From Phycisphaerales bacterium (GTDB lineage Bacteria > Planctomycetota > Phycisphaerae > Phycisphaerales > UBA1924), in the NCBI GenBank assembly GCA_007693785.1, contig RECY01000025.1, positions 62,001 through 126,000 on the forward strand: a DNA stretch of 64,000 nucleotides, read 5' to 3'. Of the stretch, positions 15,913 to 24,350 are shown piece after piece. Made by a program: the position numbers and the translations under genes. How positions within the stretch are numbered: the stretch's first letter is position 1; each line of letters begins with the position of its first letter. The notes below the pieces were generated by a model. It ran no database searches, had not been told where the DNA came from, and saw only the letters and a program-made list of their open reading frames with translations.

Positions 15913-17798
15913 GCCGCGGCCCTCCCGTCCGAGGGCTCATCCGGCGAGCCGACCAACCGCTTCGGCGGCAGTTCCTCCTCGAGATCCGGCGTGTCGTCAC
16001 GCGTCACGCGCAGCACCTCTTCGAGCGTGCTCCGCCCATCCAGCGCCAGCAGCACGCCCTCCCGACGCAGGTCCGCGTGACCGTGCCGCCGGAGCTCGTC
16101 GCGGATCTCGTGGCTCGCCGCCCCGCGGTGCACCATCCGGCGCACCTCCGGTGTCACTTCCATCACCTCATAAATCCCCGTCCGCCCGTGGTACCCCGAG
16201 TCGTGGCACTGCTGGCAGCCAGCGCCCTTCGCAAACGGACGACCCGCGTGATCGCTCAGCCCAGCGTCGCGCAGCACTTCCTCGCTCGGGTAGTACCGCG
16301 TGCGGCAGCTCGGGCAGATCGTGCGCGCCAAGCGCTGCGCGGCCGCCCCGTTGAGCGCGCTGCTCAGCAAGTACGGCTCGATCCCCATATCCAGCAGGCG
16401 CGCCACCGCCCCCGGCGCGTCGTTGGTGTGCAGCGTCGCGAGCACGAGGTGCCCGGTCAGCGCCGCCTGCACGCCGACGCGTGCCGTCTCCTCGTCGCGG
16501 ATCTCCCCCACCATGATCACGTCCGGATCCTGACGCAGAATCGACCGCAGCGCCCGCGCGAACGTCATCCCGATCTGGTCCCGCACCTGGATCTGGTTCA
16601 CCAGATCCAGCTGATACTCGACCGGGTCTTCGACGGTGACCAGATTGCGCTCCGGGCTGCGCAAGAGATCGAGCGCCGAGTAGAGCGTCGTCGTCTTGCC
16701 GCTCCCCGTCGGCCCCGTCACCAGCACGAGCCCGTGCGACGCGCTCAGCACGCGCCGGAACGTCTGCTCGCACTCGGCTCGCAACCCCAGGTCGCTCAGC
16801 CGCGCCCGCAGATTCGCCTTGTCCAGGATGCGCACCACCATCTTCTCACCCAGCAGCGTCGGGATCGAGCTCACGCGAAGGTCGATCTCACGCCCCTCGG
16901 CGACGATCCGTACGCGGCCTTCCTGCGGCAAGCGCCGCTCGGCGATATCCATCTTCCCGATCACCTTCACCCGGCTCGTGATCGACTGGTGCAGGCCCGG
17001 CGGCGGGGTCATCAGGTCGCGCAGCACCCCGTCGATGCGGTAGCGGATCCGTGTCCCGCGACGGCTCGGCTCGATGTGGATATCGCTCGCCCGATCACGC
17101 ACGGCCGTCAGGAACGCGACGTTCACCAGGTTGACGATCGGGCTGCCCTCGATCATCTTGTCGAGGTTCGCGCTCAGGTCTTCCTCGACGTTCTCCTTGT
17201 CGATCACCTCCACGTCGCTCACCGCGAGCGAGGTCAGGAACGAGTCGATGTTGACCTCGCCCTCGGCGTACTTCTCGATGAACTCCTTGATCTCCACCGG
17301 CAAGGCCAGCACCGGGCGGATCCGCAGCCCCGTCAGACGACGCAGCCGATCGACCACGGGCAGACTCTGCGGCTCGGCCATCGCCACCGTCAGCTCGTCG
17401 CGCACCTTGAACAGCGGGATCGCGCGAAGCCGCTCGCACTCGTCTTTGCCGATGAGCTTCAGCAGCGCCGGATCGATCAGGCCGTGGCGGAGCTGCACGC
17501 CGCGAACACCCAGCACCTTTGCGAGCGTGCGCACAAGCACGCGCTGCGAGATCACGCCCTGCTGCACAAGCATCTCGCCCAGCATCGCGTTGGTCGAACG
17601 CTGCTCCGCGAGCGCACGGCTGAGCTGCTCAGCCGTCAGGTGACCGTCCGACACCAGCGCCTCGCCGAACCGCGGACGACCGTGCTCCGCTTTCGTCACA
17701 GGCGTCGCGCCCGCCTCGGGCGGCGTCGGCGCGGGCGTCTCCGGCGCGCCGCCTTCGCGCCGCGGCTCGCGCGGGTTGTTGTCGGCACCGGGGCTCAT
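15909..17798 (-). CDS. PilB/GspE assembly ATPase
   Basis: This 629-residue hexameric ATPase powers pseudopilus assembly. The order is a disordered Pro-rich N-terminus, an MshEN-like domain (about residues 40-180), a linker, then the N2 and catalytic domains. Walker A GPTGSGKTT lies at about 361-370. The Asp box, Walker B and His box follow (RSILRQDPDVIMVGEIRD, ALTGHLVLATLHTND). The two CxxC pairs of the metal-binding subdomain are intact (CPSC and CQQC), as in GspE/PilB and unlike PilT. The ATG at 17798 overlaps the STAS gene stop. Confidence 0.95.
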   Translation of the reverse strand: MSPGADNNPREPRREGGAPETPAPTPPEAGATPVTKAEHGRPRFGEALVSDGHLTAEQLSRALAEQRSTNAMLGEMLVQQGVISQRVLVRTLAKVLGVRGVQLRHGLIDPALLKLIGKDECERLRAIPLFKVRDELTVAMAEPQSLPVVDRLRRLTGLRIRPVLALPVEIKEFIEKYAEGEVNIDSFLTSLAVSDVEVIDKENVEEDLSANLDKMIEGSPIVNLVNVAFLTAVRDRASDIHIEPSRRGTRIRYRIDGVLRDLMTPPPGLHQSITSRVKVIGKMDIAERRLPQEGRVRIVAEGREIDLRVSSIPTLLGEKMVVRILDKANLRARLSDLGLRAECEQTFRRVLSASHGLVLVTGPTGSGKTTTLYSALDLLRSPERNLVTVEDPVEYQLDLVNQIQVRDQIGMTFARALRSILRQDPDVIMVGEIRDEETARVGVQAALTGHLVLATLHTNDAPGAVARLLDMGIEPYLLSSALNGAAAQRLARTICPSCRTRYYPSEEVLRDAGLSDHAGRPFAKGAGCQQCHDSGYHGRTGIYEVMEVTPEVRRMVHRGAASHEIRDELRRHGHADLRREGVLLALDGRSTLEEVLRVTRDDTPDLEEELPPKRLVGSPDEPSDGRAAA

Positions 17799-18130
17799 CC
17801 GAAACTCCTCACCGCGCTCGACACGTCCTCGAAATGCTCGAACCGCGGGCCCACGCCCGTCAGGTCCAGCACCTCGCGGATGGTTTCGTTCGCCGCGCAC
17901 ACCTTCAGCGTCAGGCCGACTTTTTCGAACTCGTCCGCGAGATCGACCAGCGATTCCAGCCCGACCGAGTCCATAAACGGCAGCGCGCTCGCGTCCAGCA
18001 CGACGCGACCCAGCGCACGCTCAAGCTCGCCCCGCACGCGGGACAGCAGCGCCGGCGCGGCCGCCGCGTCCAGCGAGCCCTCGGGCTTCAGCACCGTCAC
18101 CGCGCCGTGCTGTCGAGAAGTGACTTCCAT
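17795..18130 (-). CDS. STAS-domain protein (anti-sigma-factor antagonist-like)
   Basis: This 111-residue protein consists of one STAS domain of the SpoIIAA/RsbV type. The segment VLDASALPFMDSVGLESLVDL contains the conserved loop with Ser at the usual phosphorylation position (DSVG). Proteins of this kind take part in partner switching with a serine kinase and an anti-sigma factor, neither of which is nearby. It is coupled to the PilB/GspE gene by an ATGA overlap and sits directly after the histidine kinase gene. It may therefore link kinase input to pilus or secretion genes, which is inference. Confidence 0.85.
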   Translation of the reverse strand: MEVTSRQHGAVTVLKPEGSLDAAAAPALLSRVRGELERALGRVVLDASALPFMDSVGLESLVDLADEFEKVGLTLKVCAANETIREVLDLTGVGPRFEHFEDVSSAVRSFG

Positions 18131-18150
18131 GATCGATCCGCGTGCGCGAC

Positions 18151-19671
18151 TCAGGCCGCCGCCCGCTCCTCCTGCTGCATCCGCGTGGGGATGGTCATCG
18201 TGAACGTGCTCCCGCGCCCGAGCTGGCTTTCCACGGTCACGTCGCCGCCGTGCAGGCGCACGACTTCGCGTGCCAGCGTCAGGCCGAGCCCCGTGCCGAC
18301 GATCTCGCTCGTCGCCTCGTTCTTCGCTCTGTAGAACCGGTCAAAAATACGCTCCGCGTCTTCCGGCGAGATCCCTACCCCCGTGTCGCTCACCGCGACG
18401 GTCAGCATCGTGCCGTCGGAGTTCACACGGATGCGCACCGAGCCGCCGCTCGGCGTGTACTTGATCGCGTTGCCCACCAGGTTGTGCAGCGCCAGCTTCA
18501 GCTTGTCCCGATCGCCACGCACCAACGGGAACTTCGGCGGCAGCTCGAACGCCAGCGTCAGGCCCTTGCCCTCGGCCTGCACCGCGAACTCCTGCTTCAA
18601 CTCCTCGATCAGGTGCTCGGCGTTCAATTCCGCCATCGTCAGCGACATCGCCCCGCTCTCGATCTCGCTCGCGCTCAGCATGTCGCTCACGATCCGCTCC
18701 AGACGCGTCACCTCCTGGCTGATGACGTTGATCGCCCGCCCGCGCTCGCTCGCGTCCGCGCTCCCGCCGTCGCTCTCCAGATCGATCAACTCCTCGACGT
18801 ACAGCCGCACATTGGTCAGCGGGGTCCGCAGCTCGTGCGTCGCGTGCTCGACAAACTTCGTCCGCGCCTCGTCCGCGACGACCTGCCGCGTCACGTCTTC
18901 GAGCAGGACAAGCGCCCGGCGACCGTTCGGCCCGTCCCCCATGCCCCGCGCCGAAATCCGGAGGCTCGACCGCACGCCCGCCCGGTCGCGGCTCACCGTT
19001 TCCGACCAGCGCCGACGCCCGCCCTCGACCGCGAGTTCCATCACCGCCGACGCGACGCCGTCCTCGGTGATCAGCGACTCCAGAGCCTGCCCCACGACTT
19101 CCGCGCCGCCCTTGCCGAGCAGCACGCCCGCCGACGGGTTCGCCAGCTCGACCTTGCCCGACGAGCCCACGACCAGAACACCCATCCAGAGTGATTCCAC
19201 GACGCCCGGATCGCCGCGCCCCGTCTGCTTCGCCTTGCTCGGGCGCGACGAGCCCCCCGTCTCGCCCACGTCCGTGCGGTCCCGGCGTTCCAGGTCCGAC
19301 CGGATCGCGGCCGCCGCCTGGGTCACCAGCGTGTTCCAAGCGGCCGCCTCCGGCGAAAGGCCCGCGTCGAGCAGGACGCTCTCCGGCTCCTGCAGCCCGC
19401 TCCGCGAGGCGCGCACCGCGTCCCGCAGCGCGACCATCGAAACGATCGCCGGCTTCGCCCACGACCAGCCCAGCACCGCCGCCGTCGCCGCCAACGCGCC
19501 CACGATCACCGGCGGCGCCCACGCGGGGGCCGACACGTTCCCGTAGTGCATCCATGCCCCGACGATCGCCCCGACCCCGAGCGAGGCGGCCGCGACCAGC
19601 ACGCCGGGCCCGATGAACCGTGTGTCCGACTTCAAGATGGAGCCGCTGGGCGGCCAGGATCCGGCTGGCAT
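18151..19671 (-). CDS. membrane-bound PAS sensor histidine kinase
   Basis: This 506-residue kinase has two N-terminal membrane helices (about residues 20-40 and 50-70) with almost no periplasmic loop, then a linker. A PAS domain follows (MGVLVVGSSGKVELANPSAG, about 170-260), then HisKA with phospho-acceptor His279 (HATHELRTPL), and a HATPase domain with N, G1 and G2 boxes (LVGNAIKYTPSG, DTGVGI, GTGLGL). The small extracellular part suggests sensing in the membrane or cytoplasm. The ATG at 19671 has GGGAG 8 nt upstream. It heads the operon; no response regulator is adjacent. Confidence 0.92.
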   Translation of the reverse strand: MPAGSWPPSGSILKSDTRFIGPGVLVAAASLGVGAIVGAWMHYGNVSAPAWAPPVIVGALAATAAVLGWSWAKPAIVSMVALRDAVRASRSGLQEPESVLLDAGLSPEAAAWNTLVTQAAAAIRSDLERRDRTDVGETGGSSRPSKAKQTGRGDPGVVESLWMGVLVVGSSGKVELANPSAGVLLGKGGAEVVGQALESLITEDGVASAVMELAVEGGRRRWSETVSRDRAGVRSSLRISARGMGDGPNGRRALVLLEDVTRQVVADEARTKFVEHATHELRTPLTNVRLYVEELIDLESDGGSADASERGRAINVISQEVTRLERIVSDMLSASEIESGAMSLTMAELNAEHLIEELKQEFAVQAEGKGLTLAFELPPKFPLVRGDRDKLKLALHNLVGNAIKYTPSGGSVRIRVNSDGTMLTVAVSDTGVGISPEDAERIFDRFYRAKNEATSEIVGTGLGLTLAREVVRLHGGDVTVESQLGRGSTFTMTIPTRMQQEERAAA

Positions 19672-19851
19672 CGGCGTCGCTCCCGGCAAAATGCCTTCTG
19701 CGAACCAAGGGTTCGACCCGCGCCGACGAGGCCCCGAAACGCCCCGGCGCCGCCGCGATCGTGCGCATCGCGGGCGTCCTTGCCCGCACATCCCCTATCG
19801 GCGGCCCCCCACCCCGCCTGAAGCTTCCCCCACAACCCGCCCGCCATCCCC
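19672..19851. other. divergent intergenic region
   Basis: The region separates the kinase-pilus operon from the DUF4340-like gene. No gene or strong palindrome is seen. The promoter for the leftward operon must lie here but was not identified. Confidence 0.4.
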
Positions 19852-19857
19852 TACTCT
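19852..19857 (+). promoter_or_regulatory. TACTCT -10-like element, leaderless start
   Basis: TACTCT ends exactly 6 nt before the GTG at 19864, which would place the transcription start on the start codon. There is no Shine-Dalgarno sequence in between. Confidence 0.55.
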
Positions 19858-19863
19858 CACGAC

Positions 19864-21315
19864 GTGCGCACTCGAACCTTGCTTATCGCCGGCACCCTCG
19901 GGCTGACCCTCGGCATCGTCGCTGCGGTCACCCTCCTCGCGCCACCACCCCCCGAAACAGATGGGAATACGCCCCTCTTGCACACCGAAATCGGTGGTGT
20001 CACCGCGATGCGCCGCCGTGCCGATGGACACGAGGAGGTGCTCCGGCGCACCGGCGACCCGGCCCGCCCGATCTGGGTGCTTGAATGGGCAGACGCTACA
20101 GGCCGCACGCATCTCTGGCCCGTCGCCACCGATCGCGTCCGCGCCGCCCTCCGCGTCCTCTCCACCACCACGGGCGAAACCGGGACCGCGCGGACGGACG
20201 CACCCCCGGATCCGGCGTGGCCGCGTCTGGTGTTGGTCTCGAACGATGCAGAGCGCGAGCTGGTGTTCGAGCCGGGCTCGCTCGGCGGCCGCGCCCGCGT
20301 CTGGGTGGACGGGCGCCCGCGCATGGTCACGAGCGACACCAGCGACGCCTTCGGGCGTCAGTCGCTGACCGCCTGGCTCGATCGCCGGCTTCTACCCCCG
20401 ATCCCGGCGGACCCCGAGACGCCCGGGCGCGGCGGCATCCAGCGGCTGACCTTCGAAGCCGAGACGGGCGCGGGACGCGCCCGCCTCGCGCTGATGCGCG
20501 GCCCTCGGGGTTGGTCCATCCTCGAACCGCTCGTCGCCCCCGCCAGCAGCGAGCGTGTCGGCGAGGCCCTGCGGGCGGTGCAGCAACTCGAATGGACCCG
20601 CGTCGCGGTCGGCGTGGAGGCCTCCGAGGCCGGGCTCGACCGCCCCACCGCCGTGCTCACCATGACCGCGCCGGGCGGCGGGACGCGCCGGGCCGTGGTC
20701 GGCTCGGCGGTTCCGGGACGGGGGACCGTCTTCGTGCGTCTCGAGCGCGAGGGCGGCGACCTGCTGGTCGAAGCGCCCCGCGAGGGGCTCGAGCGACTCC
20801 CGCTCGATCCCGGTGCGTACGCCGACCGACGCGCGACCGAGGCCGCCAGCGCGGACGTGCGCACACTCCGCCTGCGGTGGCTCGCAACGGGCAACGGCAT
20901 GCCGACCGAGCCCACTGAAGGCCCTGATGCAGGGCGCGGGGCAGACCCGAACCGAGCCGCCGACCTGACGCTGACGCGGGCGATGGACGCCTGGCGGATC
21001 GGCGTCGCGCCGAACGACGCCCCGGGCGACGCCGACACGCGAGCCGCGATCAACGCGCTGGTGCGGCTGCTGACCGCGTCCGAAGCCGATCGCGTCTCGG
21101 CCTCGCCCATCGTCGGAGCCGCCCCGCTCGTCGGCGTTGAGCTTGCGGGGAGCGACGGGCTCGCGATCGGGGTGGCGACGGTGTATGTCACGGAATCAAG
21201 CGTCATCGTCCGCACGGGGGAGCTGTGGCGCAGCTACGACCCGCAGCCACTGGTGCCGATGATCGCCTGGCTCGCGAGCCAAACGGGCGAGCCCGAGAGC
21301 ACGCCCGACGAGTAG
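19864..21315 (+). CDS. DUF4340-like membrane-anchored protein
   Basis: This 483-residue protein has one N-terminal membrane helix (TLLIAGTLGLTLGIVAAVTLLA) and a large predicted extracytoplasmic part. That part contains repeated domains pairing a beta-strand with a Trp turn (WSILEPLVAPASSERVGEAL, AWRIGVAPND). The layout resembles DUF4340 proteins that accompany GldG/ABC-type genes, but no such exporter is next to it. It begins with GTG at 19864 after a TACTCT hexamer. Its function is not known. The family call is moderate, made from overall pattern only. Confidence 0.6.
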   Translation: MRTRTLLIAGTLGLTLGIVAAVTLLAPPPPETDGNTPLLHTEIGGVTAMRRRADGHEEVLRRTGDPARPIWVLEWADATGRTHLWPVATDRVRAALRVLSTTTGETGTARTDAPPDPAWPRLVLVSNDAERELVFEPGSLGGRARVWVDGRPRMVTSDTSDAFGRQSLTAWLDRRLLPPIPADPETPGRGGIQRLTFEAETGAGRARLALMRGPRGWSILEPLVAPASSERVGEALRAVQQLEWTRVAVGVEASEAGLDRPTAVLTMTAPGGGTRRAVVGSAVPGRGTVFVRLEREGGDLLVEAPREGLERLPLDPGAYADRRATEAASADVRTLRLRWLATGNGMPTEPTEGPDAGRGADPNRAADLTLTRAMDAWRIGVAPNDAPGDADTRAAINALVRLLTASEADRVSASPIVGAAPLVGVELAGSDGLAIGVATVYVTESSVIVRTGELWRSYDPQPLVPMIAWLASQTGEPESTPDE

Positions 21316-21363
21316 CCAGCGCCCTCGCGCGGGGCAACCGACACGCCGAGCGTGGCACGGGGC

Positions 21364-22062
21364 TTACGCCGAGGGCGACGCGGGCTCGCGTTCGCCGACG
21401 CCCGGCTCCCGCATCAGAAAAACCAGCAGCACCACGATCCCGACGAGCAGGAACGCGTCGGCGACGTTGCTCACGTACGGCCACACATCACGCCCCGACC
21501 AGGGCGTCGAGACGCCGAACGGCCATTGCACGCCTGGGAGCGGGTGCAGGAAATCACGCACGCACGCGAACACCACGCGGTCGTACAGATTTCCCACGCC
21601 GCCCGAGAGAATCATCGCCAACGCGCCGTGCGCCCACCAGTCCCGCGGGCTCGTCCACCGCGCAAACACGTAGAGCCCGAACGCGATCGCGACCAGGGTG
21701 AACGCGACGAAGAACCAGCGCCCGCCCGCCCCGAGCCCGAAGACCGCGCCGCGGTTCAGCACCAGCGTCAGCTCCAGCACGCTCGGGGCGACCTCCACCG
21801 GCCGGTGCGGCGGGATCAGCTCTCCCAGGGATCGCCCGGCTCGCGTCAGCTCGATGACCTCCCGGCGATCGACCGACACCGGCACCGGCGCGATCGAATG
21901 GAACGCCCACGACTTGGTCGCCAGGTCCGCGAAGAGCGCGACGATGAACACCCCGGCGAAGACCACCCAGGCGCGGCGGGAGCGCAGGGTCGCGGAGCCA
22001 CGCGCGTCTGCGGGCGGCCCGGGCGTGCGGGACACGGGCTTGGGATCGTTTGCGGGGCTCAC
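21364..22062 (-). CDS. lspA: lipoprotein signal peptidase (signal peptidase II)
   Basis: This 232-residue membrane aspartic protease removes lipoprotein signal peptides after lipidation, for example from the efflux adaptor in this window. Catalytic residues are Asp161 (GGVGNLYDRV) and Asp202 (SNVADAFLLVG), and the LVLNRGAVFGLG motif is intact. Four membrane helices are visible. It is longer than the usual 160-170 residues because of a basic N-terminal extension and a periplasmic insert of about 30 residues after TM1. The start is GTG at 22062, in a GTGA overlap with the DksA-like stop, so the pair is coupled. Confidence 0.95.
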   Translation of the reverse strand: MSPANDPKPVSRTPGPPADARGSATLRSRRAWVVFAGVFIVALFADLATKSWAFHSIAPVPVSVDRREVIELTRAGRSLGELIPPHRPVEVAPSVLELTLVLNRGAVFGLGAGGRWFFVAFTLVAIAFGLYVFARWTSPRDWWAHGALAMILSGGVGNLYDRVVFACVRDFLHPLPGVQWPFGVSTPWSGRDVWPYVSNVADAFLLVGIVVLLVFLMREPGVGEREPASPSA

Positions 22063-23045
22063 CGCGGGTCGGACCGACGCTCGAGATCTCGGGCGGCCTC
22101 GATCGAGTATCGCGCCCAGGGCAGCTCGTTCAGACGCGCCTTGCCGATCGGCTTGCCCGTGCGTTCGCAGATGCCGAACGTCCCGGCCTCGATGCGCCCG
22201 ATCGCGTCGTCGATCTCCTTGAGCAAGCGACGATCGGCCGCAGCCAAGTCGAGGCTCAGCGTCTGCTCATACGTCTCGGAGCCAAACTCGGCCATGTGCT
22301 GGGGAAGGTGGCTGAGCCCGCCGGACTGCCCCCGGAGCGCCCCCTCCTCGAGCCCCGAAACGTCGCCGATCAGCTCGCCCGCCTTCGCGACCAGAAGCTC
22401 GCGGAACTTCTTCAGTTCCGGCTTCTTGAACGGGCTCTTCCGCGGCTTGCCGCTCGTGTCCGTCGTCAGGTCGCCCGTCGCGTTCACGCTGGGCCCGGAG
22501 GGGATCAGGGGCTTGCGCTTCGGGGCGTTCGGGCCGAGCAGACCGCCGCCGGCGGCCGCCGGGAAGCTCACGCTCTTCTTCACCGGGGCGCGTCGCGTCG
22601 TCTTTTTGTTGACGATCGTGATGCCCTTGCGCGCGTTCTTCTTATCGTCGGCCGTCTCGTCTTCCGCCTTGGCGGCCTCGGGCTTGGACGCCTCGCCCGC
22701 CGGAGGGGGCGCGGCCTTTTTCGTCGTCGCGCGGGTGGTCTTCTTCGCGGGCTTGGAAGCGCCCTGAGCCGATGATTTCTTTGCGGACGCGGGTTTTTTC
22801 GCCCCGGTTTTCTTGGTCGGCGTCTTCTTCGCCGGGGCTTTGGCGCGCGACGCAGGGGACGTCTTCTTCGCGGACGCCTTCGCCCCGGTCGCCTTCTTCG
22901 TTCCCGACGCGGGTTTCTTCTTGGTCGCGGGCTTCTTCTTCGAGGTCGGCGACTTCGACGACGCGGGCTTCTTCACACCGGCTTTTTTGGCCGGGGTGGC
23001 ACGCGTCGCGGTCGTCTTTTTCGAGCTCCGAGTCTTCTTCGCCAC
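22059..23045 (-). CDS. DksA/TraR-like protein with long lysine-rich, histone-H1-like N-terminus
   Basis: The product is about 328 residues. Roughly the first 125 residues consist of Lys/Ala/Pro/Thr repeats (KKTAPKK-like), as in histone H1 tails, and should bind DNA or RNA. The C-terminal 120 residues resemble DksA, with a coiled-coil part and GICERTGKPIGKARL. Only the first Cys of the C4 zinc finger is kept, so zinc binding is probably lost. The start is uncertain: GTG at 23045 gives the typical VAKKT beginning with GAGG upstream, while an ATG at 23099 would add 18 residues. It is translationally coupled to lspA, and is probably a transcription or chromatin-associated regulator. Confidence 0.8.
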   Translation of the reverse strand: MAKKTRSSKKTTATRATPAKKAGVKKPASSKSPTSKKKPATKKKPASGTKKATGAKASAKKTSPASRAKAPAKKTPTKKTGAKKPASAKKSSAQGASKPAKKTTRATTKKAAPPPAGEASKPEAAKAEDETADDKKNARKGITIVNKKTTRRAPVKKSVSFPAAAGGGLLGPNAPKRKPLIPSGPSVNATGDLTTDTSGKPRKSPFKKPELKKFRELLVAKAGELIGDVSGLEEGALRGQSGGLSHLPQHMAEFGSETYEQTLSLDLAAADRRLLKEIDDAIGRIEAGTFGICERTGKPIGKARLNELPWARYSIEAARDLERRSDPR

Positions 23046-23233
23046 GCCGGTTGCCTCGGAGAAAGGCCCAGGGATCGCCCGGGGGCGCAGACCATCCACA
23101 CCCTCACGGCCCCGGACGGGACGCAGAGGCTATCCATCTTGACGCCACCGGTCAAAGGCCCCACCCCACAAAACGAAGCCCAAACGATCCGCCCTTCCAG
23201 GATCCGCCCCGGCGACAGGGCGGCCCGCGCGGT

Positions 23234-24295
23234 TCAGCCGACCGAGGGCGACGGGGTGTCCTCCCCCGCCTCCGCGGCGAGTTCTTCGTACGCCCCGAGC
23301 TTGCGGAACCGGTCGTAGCGCTCCTGAAGCAGCGTCTCGTTCGACTTGCCCACGAGTTCGTCGAGCTGCGCGACCACCCAGCGCTCGATCGCGCTGGCCG
23401 CACCCTTTGGATCGCGATGAGCCGCCCCGGCCGGCTCCTCGATCACCGCGTCCACGATGCCCAGCTCGAGGTTGTCGCTCGCGGTCAGCTTCAGCGCGTC
23501 GGCGGCCTGAGCGTTGGTCTGCTCGTTCGCCTGCTTCCACAGGATCGCCGCACACCCCTCCGGGCTGATCACCGAGTACCACGAGTTCCGCAGCATCGCG
23601 ACGCGGTCCGCGACCGCCAGACCGAGCGCCCCGCCCGAGCCCCCCTCGCCGATCACGATGCTCACGATCGGCGTCTCCAAGCGGCTCATCTCCATCAGGT
23701 TGACCGCGATCGCCTCGGCCTGCCCCCGCTGCTCGGCGCCGAGCCCGGGATAAGCCCCCGGCGTGTCCACCAGCGTCACGATCGGCACGCGGTACTTCGC
23801 CGCCAGGCGCATCTTCGCCAGCGCTTTGCGGTAGCCCTCCGGGTGCGCACACCCGAAGTGGCACCGGATCTTCTCAGTCGTGTCCTTGCCCTTCTGGTGC
23901 CCGACGACCAGGCACTTGTGCGGCCCGATCCGCCCGAACCCGGTCACGATCGCCGGGTCGTCACCGTAACGACGGTCCCCGTGCAACTCGCAGAAGTCGC
24001 GGCAGATCGCGCCGATGTAGTCCCGCGTCTGCGGGCGGTTCGGGTGACGCGCCACACGCACCACTTCCCACGGGCGCAGGTTCGCGTAGATCCGTGTCAG
24101 CGTCTCCGTCCGCTCGGCCTGCAGGCGGTCCAGCTCCGTGCGCACCGACGAGGCGTCCGGCGCGAGCGCGACGGCCTCTGGCGTCACGCCTGGAGGCGCG
24201 CCCGCCACACCCCCGCGATCCAGCTTCCGCTCCATCTCGCGGATACGGTCGTCGATTTCCGTCAGCGGCTTCTCGAATTCAAGCTGATAAAACAC
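23234..24295 (-). CDS. accA: acetyl-CoA carboxylase carboxyltransferase subunit alpha
   Basis: This 353-residue subunit transfers the carboxyl group from biotin to acetyl-CoA, making malonyl-CoA for fatty acid synthesis. The family N-terminus LEFEKPLTEIDDRI, the segment GFGRIGPHKCLVVGHQKGKDT, and the oxyanion-hole/crotonase-like core (VDTPGAYPG and GEGGSGGALGL) are all present. It starts at a GTG at 24295 with GGAGG 10 nt upstream; the open frame continues upstream only by overlapping proC. accB, accC and accD are not in the window. Confidence 0.95.
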   Translation of the reverse strand: MFYQLEFEKPLTEIDDRIREMERKLDRGGVAGAPPGVTPEAVALAPDASSVRTELDRLQAERTETLTRIYANLRPWEVVRVARHPNRPQTRDYIGAICRDFCELHGDRRYGDDPAIVTGFGRIGPHKCLVVGHQKGKDTTEKIRCHFGCAHPEGYRKALAKMRLAAKYRVPIVTLVDTPGAYPGLGAEQRGQAEAIAVNLMEMSRLETPIVSIVIGEGGSGGALGLAVADRVAMLRNSWYSVISPEGCAAILWKQANEQTNAQAADALKLTASDNLELGIVDAVIEEPAGAAHRDPKGAASAIERWVVAQLDELVGKSNETLLQERYDRFRKLGAYEELAAEAGEDTPSPSVG

Positions 24296-24325
24296 GGCTC
24301 GCGGACCTCCAGAATGTTCGCCCAA

Positions 24326-24331
24326 AGTGTA
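24326..24331 (-). promoter_or_regulatory. TACACT -10-like element upstream of accA
   Basis: TACACT on the minus strand lies 30 nt before the accA GTG, giving room for the GGAGG ribosome site. It is back to back with the proC element at 24340-24345. Confidence 0.4.
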
Positions 24332-24339
24332 CGCGGTCC

Positions 24340-24345
24340 TAGCCT
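24340..24345 (+). promoter_or_regulatory. TAGCCT -10-like element, leaderless proC
   Basis: TAGCCT ends 5 nt before the ATG at 24351 and no Shine-Dalgarno sequence is visible, consistent with a leaderless transcript. Confidence 0.5.
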
Positions 24346-24350
24346 CCCGC

